64,000 bases of DNA from Gordonia sp. 'Campus' (GCF_022206305.1 NZ_JAKOIW010000003.1:62001-126000); one strand, 5' to 3'; shown: positions 45,755-55,109, numbered from the stretch's first letter. Notes: generated by a model not told the origin, from the sequence alone. A program made the numbers and translations.

Positions 45755-47617
45755 GTGTCGCTTTTTCGAGCCTCAGTGTCGGGCGTTCGCGCCCAGATCA
45801 CTGCCAACGCCCTTGTCCCTATGTTGACCGAGCAACATTTCTTCGAGTACGGCTACCACGCGTCGAAGGCCGAAGTGCGCTCGTGGGAGCGCAGCGTTGC
45901 AGTACTGGTCAGCGACCTCGAGGATGCGGGCCTGGAACAGGCCGAGCTACTACTCGAGTACCGGCTTCCGCTCACCAGCAAGCGTGCCGACGTCGTCGTG
46001 TGCGGCGTTCATCCGAAGACCGGCGAGGCCTCCTATGTCGTCGTCGAGCTGAAACAGTGGACCAATGCACGCGTCCTGGACGGTACGGACGACGTCGTCC
46101 TCTACGACGGTGACCGCGAACGCCTTCACCCTATTGAGCAGGTCAGTCGCTACTGTTCGCATATCGCGGACTTTGTTGCCGCGCTGGCCGGTAGTTCCGA
46201 GCAGCTCGCTGGCGTCGCCTACCTGCACAACGCGACCGACGACAGCGTCCGAGCGCTGTGGGACTACCCAGAGTCACCCACTGGCCGCATGTTCACGGGG
46301 CAGCGACGCAACGAGTTGATCGATTTCCTTCGCTCGCGAATCGCCGACAAGCCAGGCGCCGATGCCGCTGACCAGTTGATCTCCTCTGCGATCCGACCGA
46401 GCAAGCAGCTTATGGCTCTGGCCGCTGACGAGGTCCAGCGCCGAGAGCAATTCGTGCTTCTCGACGAACAGAAGATCGCTTACTCGCTCGTGATGCGCGC
46501 TGTGCAGGCGGCGGCCCGACAGAACACGAAAGAAGTGATCATCGTGGTCGGCGGTCCCGGCTCGGGAAAGTCGGTCATCGCTCTGAGTTTGCTCGGCGAG
46601 CTTGCTCGTCAGGGGAGGGCCGTAGTCCACGCCACGGGGTCATCCGCGTTCACCAAGACTCTCCGCAAAGTCGCCGGTGCTCGAGCGCCACGAGTCCAGA
46701 AGCTTTTCACCTACTACAACAACTTCATTAATTCGGAACCGAACGATCTGGAAGTCCTCATTTGCGACGAAGCGCACCGAATTCGCGAGACCTCGACCAA
46801 CCGGTTCACTCGCGCGATCAATCGCACTGGTCGCCCACAGGTCGAAGAGTTGATCGACGCGGCACGCGTACCTGTGTTCCTGCTTGACGAGGATCAGATC
46901 GTCAAACCGTCGGAGCGAGGTAGCGTCGATGAGATTGAACGAGCGGCCGAGCGAATGGGATGCACCGCTAAGGTTATTCGACTGGATGGCCAGTTCCGGT
47001 GCGGTGGTAGCCAAGCGTACGACTACTGGGTTCGGAGGCTGCTTGAACTCAAACCGGGCGGACCTATTCGGTGGGAGGGGGACGAGGCCTTCGACGTGTC
47101 CGTCGATGACACGCCGTCCGTGGTTGAGAGTCAACTTCGGCGGATGCTCGACGACGGCTACTCCGCTCGAATGGTCGCAGGCTACTGCTGGCAGTGGAGC
47201 ACGCCAGAAAAGGGAGAACCGCTCGCGGACGACGTCGCGATTGGCGGCTGGCGCCGGCCCTGGAATAACCCAAAGACCACGAAGCACGAGGGTGCACCCG
47301 GGCGGGAACTCTGGGCCACCGATCCAGCGGGTTTCCACCAGATCGGATGCGTCTATACCGCTCAGGGTTTCGAGTATGACTATGGTGCGGTCATTTTCGG
47401 ACCAGATCTGGTCTGGCGCACGGATCGATGGGTAGCGCAGCCCGAGAAGAGCTACGACAAACAGGTCAAGACGGCCGACCGAGCCGCGTTCGATCGAGCC
47501 GTCCGCAACACCTACAAGGTGCTTCTTACCCGTGGGATGCGCGGCATGCGGATCTACTCCACAGACGCCGAGACACAGGAAATGCTGCGTTCGCTGGTTG
47601 AAGGATCACGACGTTGA
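45755..47617 (+). CDS. DUF2075 helicase-like protein with N-terminal nuclease domain
   Basis: 620 aa from a GTG with TGGAG six bases upstream. Residues about 60-105 carry a PD-(D/E)XK core: LPLTSKRADVVVCGVH (Asp79) and SYVVVELKQW (Glu98, Lys100). The P-loop VGGPGSGKSVIALSLL is near residue 265, motif II LICDEAHRIRETS near 335, and later motifs QFRCGGSQAYDYW, CVYTAQGFEYDYGAVIFG and VLLTRGMRGMRIY are those of DUF2075 proteins. A nuclease-helicase fusion with SF1-like features. The EVE-like gene follows by a 4-base overlap. Likely acts on DNA or RNA in defence; no substrate is known. Confidence 0.88.
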   Translation: MSLFRASVSGVRAQITANALVPMLTEQHFFEYGYHASKAEVRSWERSVAVLVSDLEDAGLEQAELLLEYRLPLTSKRADVVVCGVHPKTGEASYVVVELKQWTNARVLDGTDDVVLYDGDRERLHPIEQVSRYCSHIADFVAALAGSSEQLAGVAYLHNATDDSVRALWDYPESPTGRMFTGQRRNELIDFLRSRIADKPGADAADQLISSAIRPSKQLMALAADEVQRREQFVLLDEQKIAYSLVMRAVQAAARQNTKEVIIVVGGPGSGKSVIALSLLGELARQGRAVVHATGSSAFTKTLRKVAGARAPRVQKLFTYYNNFINSEPNDLEVLICDEAHRIRETSTNRFTRAINRTGRPQVEELIDAARVPVFLLDEDQIVKPSERGSVDEIERAAERMGCTAKVIRLDGQFRCGGSQAYDYWVRRLLELKPGGPIRWEGDEAFDVSVDDTPSVVESQLRRMLDDGYSARMVAGYCWQWSTPEKGEPLADDVAIGGWRRPWNNPKTTKHEGAPGRELWATDPAGFHQIGCVYTAQGFEYDYGAVIFGPDLVWRTDRWVAQPEKSYDKQVKTADRAAFDRAVRNTYKVLLTRGMRGMRIYSTDAETQEMLRSLVEGSRR

Positions 47618-48114
47618 CTCGAATTCTGACCACGTATTCGGGTATCGCGCCGGCGGTCCAGGAGAACCTTCGATTCGGAATTCAGCATGGCCGCTGGGGA
47701 CTTCGTCGAGAGCCACAGGACTGGACAAGAGGGATTGGCTTCGATTGGCACGTCATCGGCGGCCGTGCCAGCGGTCTGCGGCGCGGCCCTCGGTGCCAGC
47801 CTGAAGAGTGGGTGACGAGTGCGGTCGACGTGTACCTCTTCCGGGTCTCATCGCCGCTCAGGTGCGAGTCGGAATGCTTTTGGCCGGACGAAACAGCCGA
47901 GTCGGTGTTGAAGTATCCCTATCGGTTCGATACCGAGCTGGTCGCGCAGGCGATGCAGGTGCCGACTGCTTACGACGACCCGATCCCGAGGGCGATCTCG
48001 GACGGAATTCGTCGAGCATCAAACCCGAAAGCGGAATCGATAGTGTCTCTGAGCGACGCTAAGTGGTCCGAGCTTGTGGCTGAGGTAAAAATGCGGGGTC
48101 GCCAGACACGCTAA
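47614..48114 (+). CDS. EVE/PUA-like protein coupled to the DUF2075 gene
   Basis: 166 aa from a TTG that overlaps the DUF2075 stop (TTGA), with AAGGA upstream. The pattern WGLRREPQDWTRGIGFDWHV, then a beta-rich segment VYLFRVSSPLRCESECFW and YPYRFDTELV, resembles EVE-type PUA-fold proteins, which bind modified bases and are often fused or linked to McrB-like or helicase enzymes. I cannot place the aromatic cage residues with certainty, so the fold assignment is an inference. The C-terminal 50 residues are helical (SDAKWSELVAEVKM). It likely gives the DUF2075 nuclease-helicase its target specificity. Confidence 0.75.
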   Translation: MTRILTTYSGIAPAVQENLRFGIQHGRWGLRREPQDWTRGIGFDWHVIGGRASGLRRGPRCQPEEWVTSAVDVYLFRVSSPLRCESECFWPDETAESVLKYPYRFDTELVAQAMQVPTAYDDPIPRAISDGIRRASNPKAESIVSLSDAKWSELVAEVKMRGRQTR

Positions 48115-48135
48115 TTCCCTTGGCGGCTAGGGAAT
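48114..48135. terminator. Hairpin between convergent genes
   Basis: Arms ATTCCCT and AGGGAAT are perfect complements around an 8-base loop (TGGCGGCT). It lies at the stop codon of the EVE-like gene (plus strand) and 43 bases beyond the stop of the nuclease gene (minus strand). With no T-run it is not a classical terminator, but its position fits a bidirectional one. Confidence 0.5.
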
Positions 48136-48177
48136 GCGGGCGGGAGCAATTCCGATAAGAACGCATAACCAACCTCT

Positions 48178-49047
48178 TCAGAGAATTGAAAACGTTCCCT
48201 CCGTCGGCCGAACGACTCGGATGGCAAGTGTCGAAAATAGGTCAGCCATCTCGTGGGGCGGCATTTCCGGCACGAGGAGGGTGCGACGTTTCGGGTTGAC
48301 AAAGCGGGCGTAGTCGAGAATCTGCCCGAGAGCGAGCCTCATGGTTTCGCGGTCTACCGATGATTTGACTTCGATCAGATCGTCGTCGGTGATGTCGTGT
48401 AGATCCGTGGCGAGCACAGCTCCAGACGGGGTGCGGATTTCGTACCTCATGACTTCGTGGCCGCGGGCGAGGAGGTGCTGTCGGTAGCGTTCCTGTAGGT
48501 CGGCTTCGCGGCGCAGTCGTTCAGCGGTCGACCTGTCTGTGGTGATTTCAAAGACCTCTGCAACGTTGCCATTGACCGGCCGAAGGGTAGACGTTGCCGT
48601 CTGAGTTTGAGCCGAGGGTGCTTGTTGCGGCTCGATTTCGGTGTCACGGTTGCGGTCGGTATCAAGATCGATAGACCGGATCAACAGCTCGGCTTTAGGT
48701 GGAATGGGACCAAGGTTTCCGCGAGAGCCACCTCTGCGGGCCCGGTCGTACTTCAGTCGCTGGCTATCGGACTGCCGGTGCAGTTTTGATGCGTCGACTC
48801 GGTACTCGAGTGACCAGGTACCGTCGTCGTAGCTGCCGATGACCGGTCTCTTCGTGGTCACGTGCCAGTTGTCCCGAGCATGTCGCTCAACGCGTGCAAG
48901 TTCCGCGGACGTAGCGACAGGGGAGGACTCGAAATGAGAAGTGCTCGAACGATCGCCACCAGCCGTACATGCAGTGCAGAGGAAACGACTCCTACGGCAA
49001 CTTGCGTCGGGATCAACTTGCCACCACCGACCCACTCTCGAAGACAT
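48178..49047 (-). CDS. PD-(D/E)XK nuclease-like protein (start uncertain)
   Basis: About 289 aa if started at the ATG at 49047, which overlaps the upstream helicase gene by 35 bases. GTG starts at 49035 and 48861 are alternatives. The region before about 48880 has weaker codon bias, so the shorter form is possible. The upstream open frame to 49332 is antiparallel shadow and is rejected. The C-terminal nuclease core is well defined: EVMRYEIRTPSGAVLATDL, then DDLIEVKSSVDRETMRLALG, with E-V-K as the catalytic E-x-K and Asp earlier, then ILDYARFVNPKRRTLLVPE. A CxxC (LCTACT) lies near the N-terminus. Probably the partner of the PLD-DUF3427 helicase just upstream. Confidence 0.72.
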   Translation of the reverse strand: MSSRVGRWWQVDPDASCRRSRFLCTACTAGGDRSSTSHFESSPVATSAELARVERHARDNWHVTTKRPVIGSYDDGTWSLEYRVDASKLHRQSDSQRLKYDRARRGGSRGNLGPIPPKAELLIRSIDLDTDRNRDTEIEPQQAPSAQTQTATSTLRPVNGNVAEVFEITTDRSTAERLRREADLQERYRQHLLARGHEVMRYEIRTPSGAVLATDLHDITDDDLIEVKSSVDRETMRLALGQILDYARFVNPKRRTLLVPEMPPHEMADLFSTLAIRVVRPTEGTFSIL

Positions 49048-52000
49048 CCACGGGCATTGCCCTCCGCAGGCGCCACGTGATCGCGATCGGGCGCTCGCCC
49101 TGATGCGCGACGTAGTCCACGGGGCCGAGGTAGATGAACGGCGCCGCTCCGAAATCGCCATCGGGCCGGTCGCGGACGAAGAGCAGAATGTCGCAGCCGT
49201 TGGTGCGTTGCTCCACGAATCTGCGGCCCATGTCGGAATCGATCGAGGTGTTGTTTGGTGACTCCCAATGGAACTCGGTACGCGAGATGGGGTAGTCGCG
49301 ATACATCGTCGTGGGACTGAACTCACGCGCATCCTTGTGCAGGTTCACGAACAGTGCACCAGTGTCGCCGCTCCAAGTCACTCCGCCGGCTTGTCCACGC
49401 GCCTTGCGCTGTAGGTTGGCGAAGCCGATGGCTGCCAGCACTTCTTCTCGGCGGTACTGGGCGTGCGTAAGGAGCGGCAGATCGTCGGCAGCGTCAGCGA
49501 CCGGGCGAGGGACATGGTGAATACCGTCGGTGGCGACGGTAAGTAGCTGCTCGATCTCTTCACATACCGCGGGATGCGCGCGAAGGACGTCGAAACCCTC
49601 CTCGTAGCTGGTGAATCCGCCCAGGTCTGACCAGAGCGTGAAGAACAGCATGCGGGTCAGCATCTGTTCACGGGGACTCAATGAGTCGTAGCGTGGACCG
49701 CCGGCAGATACCAGGCGTCGGTACAACGAGGCCCGTTCGTAGTCGTCAACATGCGCGAGAGCGCGCACTCGTCGAATGAGCACATCTTCGTCCGGACCTG
49801 GTTCGGGTGCGGGCAGCGCAGCGTCGCGTAGCAGCGGGGTCCACGCCCGCGTTCCGCTGCCGGCGTAGATGTCGGTAAGTTCGCCTCCGGTTACTTGCAG
49901 GTACTCAGCGAGATTGCTGGTGTTGACTTCTCGAACGGACGCCACAAGCGCGGACCGACGATTGGACGGCAGCGCACGCTTTACCGAGTCGAGGACGATC
50001 TGCTGAGATTGGCGGTCCAGCACAAGTCGACTTGCGCCAGGTAGGAACGGAAAGCCATCGTCGATCTCGTCGATCAGATTTCGACCGCGCGCACCGGTCA
50101 GCGCAGTGAACCGCGGGGCGAAATTGAACTCCGCCCGCTGGTGCCCGATGAAGTCGAGAACGGTCAGCACCGCCTTACCGGTGCTTCGCCGCAGCCCGCG
50201 ACCCAGCTGCTGGAGGAAGACCGTCGCACTCTGTGTAGGTCGCAGCATTAGCAGCGTGTCGACGTCGGGGATGTCGAGACCCTCGTTGAAGATATCCACG
50301 GCAAACAGGCACTTCGTCGTCCCGTTTCGGAGATTGGCGAACGCTTGTGCGCGTTCAACACCTGCGGTGCCCGCGGAAATTGCCTGGGCGGCAACACCTT
50401 GACGCGAGAACTCGCGGGCCATGTACTCGGCGTGCGCGATCGACACACAGAATCCGAGCGCGCGCATCGCGGCCGGGTCCGTCACATAGTCACGCACCGC
50501 GTTCAGGATCAAGCGAGTACGTGCATCGTTGCCGGTGTACACGTTCTCGAGATCGGAGCGATTGTAGTCTCCCCGCGACCAACTGATGTTGCGGAGGTCG
50601 GTGTTGTCGGCGATGCCAAAGTAGTGGAAAGGGCACAACAGGTCCTGCTCAAGTGCATCCCATAGGCGCAGCTCGTAGGTGGAGCGACCGCCAAACCAGT
50701 GCAGTATGTCGAGCGAATCGGATCGCTCGGGGGTTGCGGTCAGCCCGAGTAGTTCTGTCGGGTCGATCCGCGACAGCAGTGAGGTGTACGTCGACGCTGC
50801 CGCGTGATGAAACTCGTCGATGACCACGACGTCGAAGGATGCGGGGTCGATGTCATCGGCACTGCGACTCGACAGCGACTGGATGCTGGCGAACACATGC
50901 TTCCACTCGGTGGGGCGATAGCTGTCGACGTAGAGCTCGCCGAAACTGCCGTCCCCGACGACCTCCCGATACTTGCGCAGCGACTGCTCCAAAATTTCTT
51001 TCCGGTGCGCCACAAACAGCAGACTGAGCTGTTTGCCGTTATCGGCGCACAGCCGGCGGTAGTCGAGGGCAGCAACGACCGTCTTTCCGGTGCCGGTCGC
51101 CGCGACAAGCAGGTTGCGATGCTGACCATGCACCTCGCGGGCTACTGATAGCGCCTCTAACATCCGTTCCTGGTGTGGATACGGCTGAACGTCCAAACCG
51201 GAAACGGTGATGGTTTCGCGGCCAGATCCGGACCCGCCTGCTTCAGCAAGCGCGGTGTCCAGACGATCTGCATCGGTGCGCGGATCGTATTGCTTGAACG
51301 CCGGGTCGTTCCAGTACGTGTCGAAGGTGGCCTCGAACTTGCGCACTAGCGCCGGCGTGCTGACGTTCGAGATGCGTACATTCCACTCGAGACCGTCGAC
51401 CATCGCCGACCGCGACAAGTTCGAGCTCCCCACGTAACCCGTACCGAATCCTGAGTCACGACGAAACAACCAGGCTTTGGCGTGCAGGCGCGTCGACGCC
51501 GTCTCGTACCGGATCCGCACGTCAGCGCCGTGCTTGGTGACCAGTTCATCGATAGCGCGCCGTTCGGTGGCACCGCGATAGGTCGTAGTGATCACCCGCA
51601 GCGGAACACCGCGATCGCGGAGGGCCTGGAGCTCTCGGCCGATGACTGCGATACCGGCAAACCTAATGAACGCGCACAGCAGGTCGACGCGGTCGGCGCT
51701 CTGAAGCTCGCGGGAGATCTCACTCGCCATATTCGGCTCGTCGCGCGTATTGGTAAGCAGCGCAACCTCTGACAGCGGGGTGACAGGTCGGGCTGGAACC
51801 TGACGGTGAGCAGGCTGCAGAGAAGCCAAGAGATCCCGTTGTACTACAGCGTCCAGGTCGCCGTCGGCTAGTCGTGCGATGATCTCGTTCGCGGCGCTGA
51901 GTCGATCGGCCGCGTCGACTTGCGAGAGGTGGCGTTCGACTAGACCGGCGATGTGGCGTGCGTAGACGTGAGCTTGGTCGTCCGCAGGCACCGCCTGGAA

Positions 52001-52120
52001 CTCCGCGGACAGTTCGCTCAAAATGAGACGGGCGTGCAGGCGTCGCGTGACAACCGACTCATAAATTCCGGAGACTAAGGGATCATGCACGAATCGGAGT
52101 AGATCACAACGTGACGACAA
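49013..52120 (-). CDS. PLD nuclease–SF2 helicase–DUF3427 protein
   Basis: 1035 aa from a TTG; a GTG ten codons later (FVHDPLVSGIYE) is equally possible, since neither has a clear ribosome binding site. Phospholipase-D nuclease motif: RLHAKAWLFRRD near residue 213, then YVGSSNLSRSA (H-x-K and G-S-x-N). SF2 motifs: Walker A AATGTGKTVVAALDYRR near 343, DEFHH box VVIDEFHHAAAST near 436, and the late motif QLGRGLRRSTGKAVLTVLDFIG. The C-terminal 350 residues match DUF3427 (YLQVTGGELTDIYAGSGT; TGALFVNLHKDAREFSPTT). Proteins of this type are frequent in defence islands. They probably translocate on DNA and cut it through the PLD site. The downstream PD-(D/E)XK gene overlaps its end. Confidence 0.9.
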   Translation of the reverse strand: MSSRCDLLRFVHDPLVSGIYESVVTRRLHARLILSELSAEFQAVPADDQAHVYARHIAGLVERHLSQVDAADRLSAANEIIARLADGDLDAVVQRDLLASLQPAHRQVPARPVTPLSEVALLTNTRDEPNMASEISRELQSADRVDLLCAFIRFAGIAVIGRELQALRDRGVPLRVITTTYRGATERRAIDELVTKHGADVRIRYETASTRLHAKAWLFRRDSGFGTGYVGSSNLSRSAMVDGLEWNVRISNVSTPALVRKFEATFDTYWNDPAFKQYDPRTDADRLDTALAEAGGSGSGRETITVSGLDVQPYPHQERMLEALSVAREVHGQHRNLLVAATGTGKTVVAALDYRRLCADNGKQLSLLFVAHRKEILEQSLRKYREVVGDGSFGELYVDSYRPTEWKHVFASIQSLSSRSADDIDPASFDVVVIDEFHHAAASTYTSLLSRIDPTELLGLTATPERSDSLDILHWFGGRSTYELRLWDALEQDLLCPFHYFGIADNTDLRNISWSRGDYNRSDLENVYTGNDARTRLILNAVRDYVTDPAAMRALGFCVSIAHAEYMAREFSRQGVAAQAISAGTAGVERAQAFANLRNGTTKCLFAVDIFNEGLDIPDVDTLLMLRPTQSATVFLQQLGRGLRRSTGKAVLTVLDFIGHQRAEFNFAPRFTALTGARGRNLIDEIDDGFPFLPGASRLVLDRQSQQIVLDSVKRALPSNRRSALVASVREVNTSNLAEYLQVTGGELTDIYAGSGTRAWTPLLRDAALPAPEPGPDEDVLIRRVRALAHVDDYERASLYRRLVSAGGPRYDSLSPREQMLTRMLFFTLWSDLGGFTSYEEGFDVLRAHPAVCEEIEQLLTVATDGIHHVPRPVADAADDLPLLTHAQYRREEVLAAIGFANLQRKARGQAGGVTWSGDTGALFVNLHKDAREFSPTTMYRDYPISRTEFHWESPNNTSIDSDMGRRFVEQRTNGCDILLFVRDRPDGDFGAAPFIYLGPVDYVAHQGERPIAITWRLRRAMPVDVFESGSVVAS

Positions 52121-52183
52121 CAGCGGTAAGTCTGTCTCTACGGTGTGCGAAGGTCGGCGTTAGTTCCGTCGAAGGGGAGTGTG

Positions 52184-54634
52184 GTGACCGAGTCAAAGTC
52201 GATCCGTGAGATGTCTCTGCTCGAGACCGTCTGGGAGCTGCTCGACGCCGACGACGAGCTGAGTGACGAAGCTAAGTACGTGGTGATTGCCGCCCTCGAC
52301 AGCGAGGACGCACTATCGGAGCAGCTCGGCGGTGGGGCAGTGACACACCAACGGCCCGACTCCACGCCGGAAGCGCAGGAACCTGCTGGTGCGTTTCTGC
52401 GCGAGATCCGTGTTGCCGGCTTCCGCGGAATTGGTCCGCAGGCGAGCCTGACAATCACGCCCTACCCCGGCATTACCGTGATCAGCGGACGAAACGGATC
52501 CGGCAAGTCGAGTTTCGCCGAGGCCCTCGAGTACGCGCTCACCGGTCAGAGCTACCGCTGGAAGCACAAGGCCAAACTTTGGGTCGACGCCTGGCGCAAT
52601 CTGCACCAGGGCGACCCGTGTGAAGTGCGCGTCGACTTCACCACAGAGAACGGACCCAAGACTTCGATCGGCGCGCAGTGGTCAGGTGGAGCCGAGCTCA
52701 ACGACGCCCAGCATTGGTCTCAGCGCGAGGGCGAGAAGCGCCAGGATGGCGTCGATGCGCTTGGCTGGACTACGGCGATCGAAATTCATCGCCCGATTCT
52801 GAGCTACGACGAGATCGGCGGCCTGCTGGAGCGGGAGCCGTCAAAACTCTACGACGAGCTGGACAAGTTGCTCGCACTCGATGAGGTGCAGGACGCTGAG
52901 AGGCGATTGAACGCGGAGTACACGGAGCGTCGGCGTCCGCGTAAGACTGCGAGAGACGCGTTGGTGGCGCTCAAAAAGAAGCTTGTCAGTGTAGATGATG
53001 AACGTGTGTCCGCGCTTACGAAGCTCGTGCGCTCCCGAACTCCCGATCTCGACGCGATCGCCGAACTGGTGGCAGGGACGAACTCATCCGAACACGCGAG
53101 AGTGGCTGCCCTCGAGGCGATTGCGGAAAAGGAGCTGCCGGACATCAATGCTGCCGGGCTGATCGCTGCCGGACTGCGAGATTCGCTGGCCAGCGCGCGA
53201 ACCCTCGCGGACGATGCGATGCGGACCACCGAGCAACGCTCCGATTTGCTGCAGCGTGCACTCGAATTCCGTAGCGCGCATGACGATGAAGCTCCGGCCT
53301 GCCCAGTCTGTGGGGAGGGAGTCTTGACCGTTGCCTGGGAACATCACGCCCGAGAGGCCATCGCCGCAGAGGGCTCACAACTGGCGATGTATCGCGAAGC
53401 GCGTCGGCACGTACACGAGCACGAGCAATCGGCGCGCCGGCTGTTCGAATCGCTACGGGATGTCGCGCGCGTCGAGGATACCGAGCTGTATACCCTGACG
53501 GCCTACCGCGACGCGTTCGGCGTGGCGTCGGCGCTGCCTGTTGCCGTCGAAGACCTGCCAAGTCACATCGAGGCGAATCTTCCACCCGTCGTCGAGGCGC
53601 TCGCAGCACTCCGGACAGAGGCGGCCAGTGCAATGGCGGACCTCCAGGACGCGTGGGCACCCATCGCCGAAGAGGCGCTGGAATGGCTTGCCCTGGAACG
53701 GCGTGCCCGGGAGACTGACGGCACCGTGAAGACAATTGAAGAAGCGCGGACGTGGGTTCAGGAGAATTCGCAACGATTTCGGGCGCAACGGCTCGAGCCT
53801 ATCTCTGAAGGTGCACGGGCCATCTGGTCGCAGCTCCGGCAGGAGAGTGATGTCGAGATCTCTGAGATCGCGCTGGAAGGCAAACGGACACATCGTAAAG
53901 CGGTCCTGAGAGGCCACGTCGACGGCAAGCCGGCGGGCGCGCTGTCGGTGATGAGTCAGGGCGAACTCCATGCCCTTGCCCTCGCGCTGTTCTTGCCACG
54001 AGCGACGTCCTCGGCCAGCCCGTTCCGCTTCATCGTTCTGGATGATCCTATTCAAGCGATGGACCCGGCGAAGATCGATGGCTTCCTGAACGTGTTGACC
54101 GACCTCGCCGCCTCCAGACAGGTGATCGTGTTCTCGCACGACGATCGACTCGCGACCGCGATTCGACAGCACTCGATCGATGCACACCTGATCGAAGTGA
54201 CCCGCGAGTCCGGGTCGCAGCTCGTGGTGAAGAGCGCTGACGAACCTGCGCGTCGCTACGTCGACGACGCCTTCGCGATCGTCGCTGACGAGAACGTGCC
54301 CGAGGACGTTAAGCGGCGAGCGTGTCCCGGGCTATTCCGATTTGCTATCGAGGCGGCAGCTCGACAGGTCTACTTCACGCGGAGCAACGTCGACGGTCAG
54401 CCACAGCACGACACCGAAGCGCAATGGGCTGAGGCGAAGAGTGCGACCGCCTGCGTGGCTTTGGCACTCCACGGCGCCACCAATGCCGACCTCTCGGGTT
54501 GGAAGTCCTGGCGACCGCACCGTCGTCCGGCGATGACCATCGCGACGAAGGGCGTGCACAAGGGCGCAACCATCGGCAAGGACGACGTCCGAGATCTGCG
54601 CAAGACGGTCGACGACATCCTGGAGCAGCGGTGA
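52184..54634 (+). CDS. SMC/Rad50-like ATPase with zinc-hook motif
   Basis: 816 aa from a GTG with GGGGAG four bases before it; the frame's earlier GTG at 52145 has no ribosome binding site. Walker A VISGRNGSGKSSFAEALEYA near residue 102. Coiled-coil arms meet at the CPVCG motif near 372 (a single CxxC, zinc-hook-like). Signature-like SVMSQGELHALALALF and Walker B FIVLDDPIQAMDPAKIDG near 619, with FSHDD. After the ATPase head comes an extra roughly 130-residue domain containing RFAIEAAARQVY (R-x3-E near 720), a pattern seen in HEPN-type nucleases. The gene overlaps the 115-aa gene. Possibly a Lamassu- or RloC-like ATPase sensor; the family is not certain. Confidence 0.87.
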   Translation: MTESKSIREMSLLETVWELLDADDELSDEAKYVVIAALDSEDALSEQLGGGAVTHQRPDSTPEAQEPAGAFLREIRVAGFRGIGPQASLTITPYPGITVISGRNGSGKSSFAEALEYALTGQSYRWKHKAKLWVDAWRNLHQGDPCEVRVDFTTENGPKTSIGAQWSGGAELNDAQHWSQREGEKRQDGVDALGWTTAIEIHRPILSYDEIGGLLEREPSKLYDELDKLLALDEVQDAERRLNAEYTERRRPRKTARDALVALKKKLVSVDDERVSALTKLVRSRTPDLDAIAELVAGTNSSEHARVAALEAIAEKELPDINAAGLIAAGLRDSLASARTLADDAMRTTEQRSDLLQRALEFRSAHDDEAPACPVCGEGVLTVAWEHHAREAIAAEGSQLAMYREARRHVHEHEQSARRLFESLRDVARVEDTELYTLTAYRDAFGVASALPVAVEDLPSHIEANLPPVVEALAALRTEAASAMADLQDAWAPIAEEALEWLALERRARETDGTVKTIEEARTWVQENSQRFRAQRLEPISEGARAIWSQLRQESDVEISEIALEGKRTHRKAVLRGHVDGKPAGALSVMSQGELHALALALFLPRATSSASPFRFIVLDDPIQAMDPAKIDGFLNVLTDLAASRQVIVFSHDDRLATAIRQHSIDAHLIEVTRESGSQLVVKSADEPARRYVDDAFAIVADENVPEDVKRRACPGLFRFAIEAAARQVYFTRSNVDGQPQHDTEAQWAEAKSATACVALALHGATNADLSGWKSWRPHRRPAMTIATKGVHKGATIGKDDVRDLRKTVDDILEQR

Positions 54635-54978
54635 CGCCTGCCGAACTCCTCGCTTACTCACAACAGCTGCTGCGCGGTCTGGGGGACTCGACCTCGGGTA
54701 ATGCATCCCGGCTCGCTGCGGTCGTGGCGCGCCAGGCTCTCGAAGAGATAGTCATGGAGCGCTGTGGAGCGGTCAACGCTCCCTGCGAGGGGGCGACGAT
54801 GCGGTCGAGGCTGGCGATCCTCGAGTCGCTCGATGACCGTGAGACAGCTGATCGACTAGCTTCGCTATGGCACCAACTGAGCGCATCCTGTCACCAGCAC
54901 GCGTACGAGTTGTCGCCTACTGTCGGCGAAGTGCGTTCGCTATGTGAGGGTTTGGCGACGGTGATGACCAGGCCGTAG
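54631..54978 (+). CDS. Small partner of the SMC-like ATPase (115 aa)
   Basis: 115 aa from a GTG that overlaps the stop of the ATPase gene, a typical toxin/antitoxin- or subunit-like coupling. All-helical look: SRLAAVVARQALEEIVMERC, then MRSRLAILESLDDRETADRL, then the conserved LWHQLSASCHQHAYELSPT. I recall this ending (H-A-Y-E-L-x-P-T) in small proteins next to similar actinobacterial ATPases, but with no assigned function. A helical bundle resembling HEPN or DUF4145 domains is possible. Probably a regulatory subunit or immunity protein of the ATPase. Confidence 0.75.
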   Translation: MTPAELLAYSQQLLRGLGDSTSGNASRLAAVVARQALEEIVMERCGAVNAPCEGATMRSRLAILESLDDRETADRLASLWHQLSASCHQHAYELSPTVGEVRSLCEGLATVMTRP

Positions 54979-55009
54979 AGGTGGATGTCGATCATGGTCT
55001 CCAACAGAC

Positions 55010-55029
55010 CGAGGACGGTTCTGTCCTCG
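55010..55029. terminator. Hairpin between convergent genes
   Basis: CGAGGAC pairs perfectly with GTCCTCG around a GGTTCT loop. It lies between the ends of the 115-aa gene (plus strand) and the 125-aa gene (minus strand). It has no T-run but is well placed to end both transcripts, and it marks the right edge of the defence block. Confidence 0.5.
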
Positions 55030-55109
55030 CCGGTGTGGGAACCGCAGGGCACACTCGGCTGGCTAGACCTTCTTCTCGCGGAACCAGCCCAGAAGTCAGT
55101 CTTGGACGC

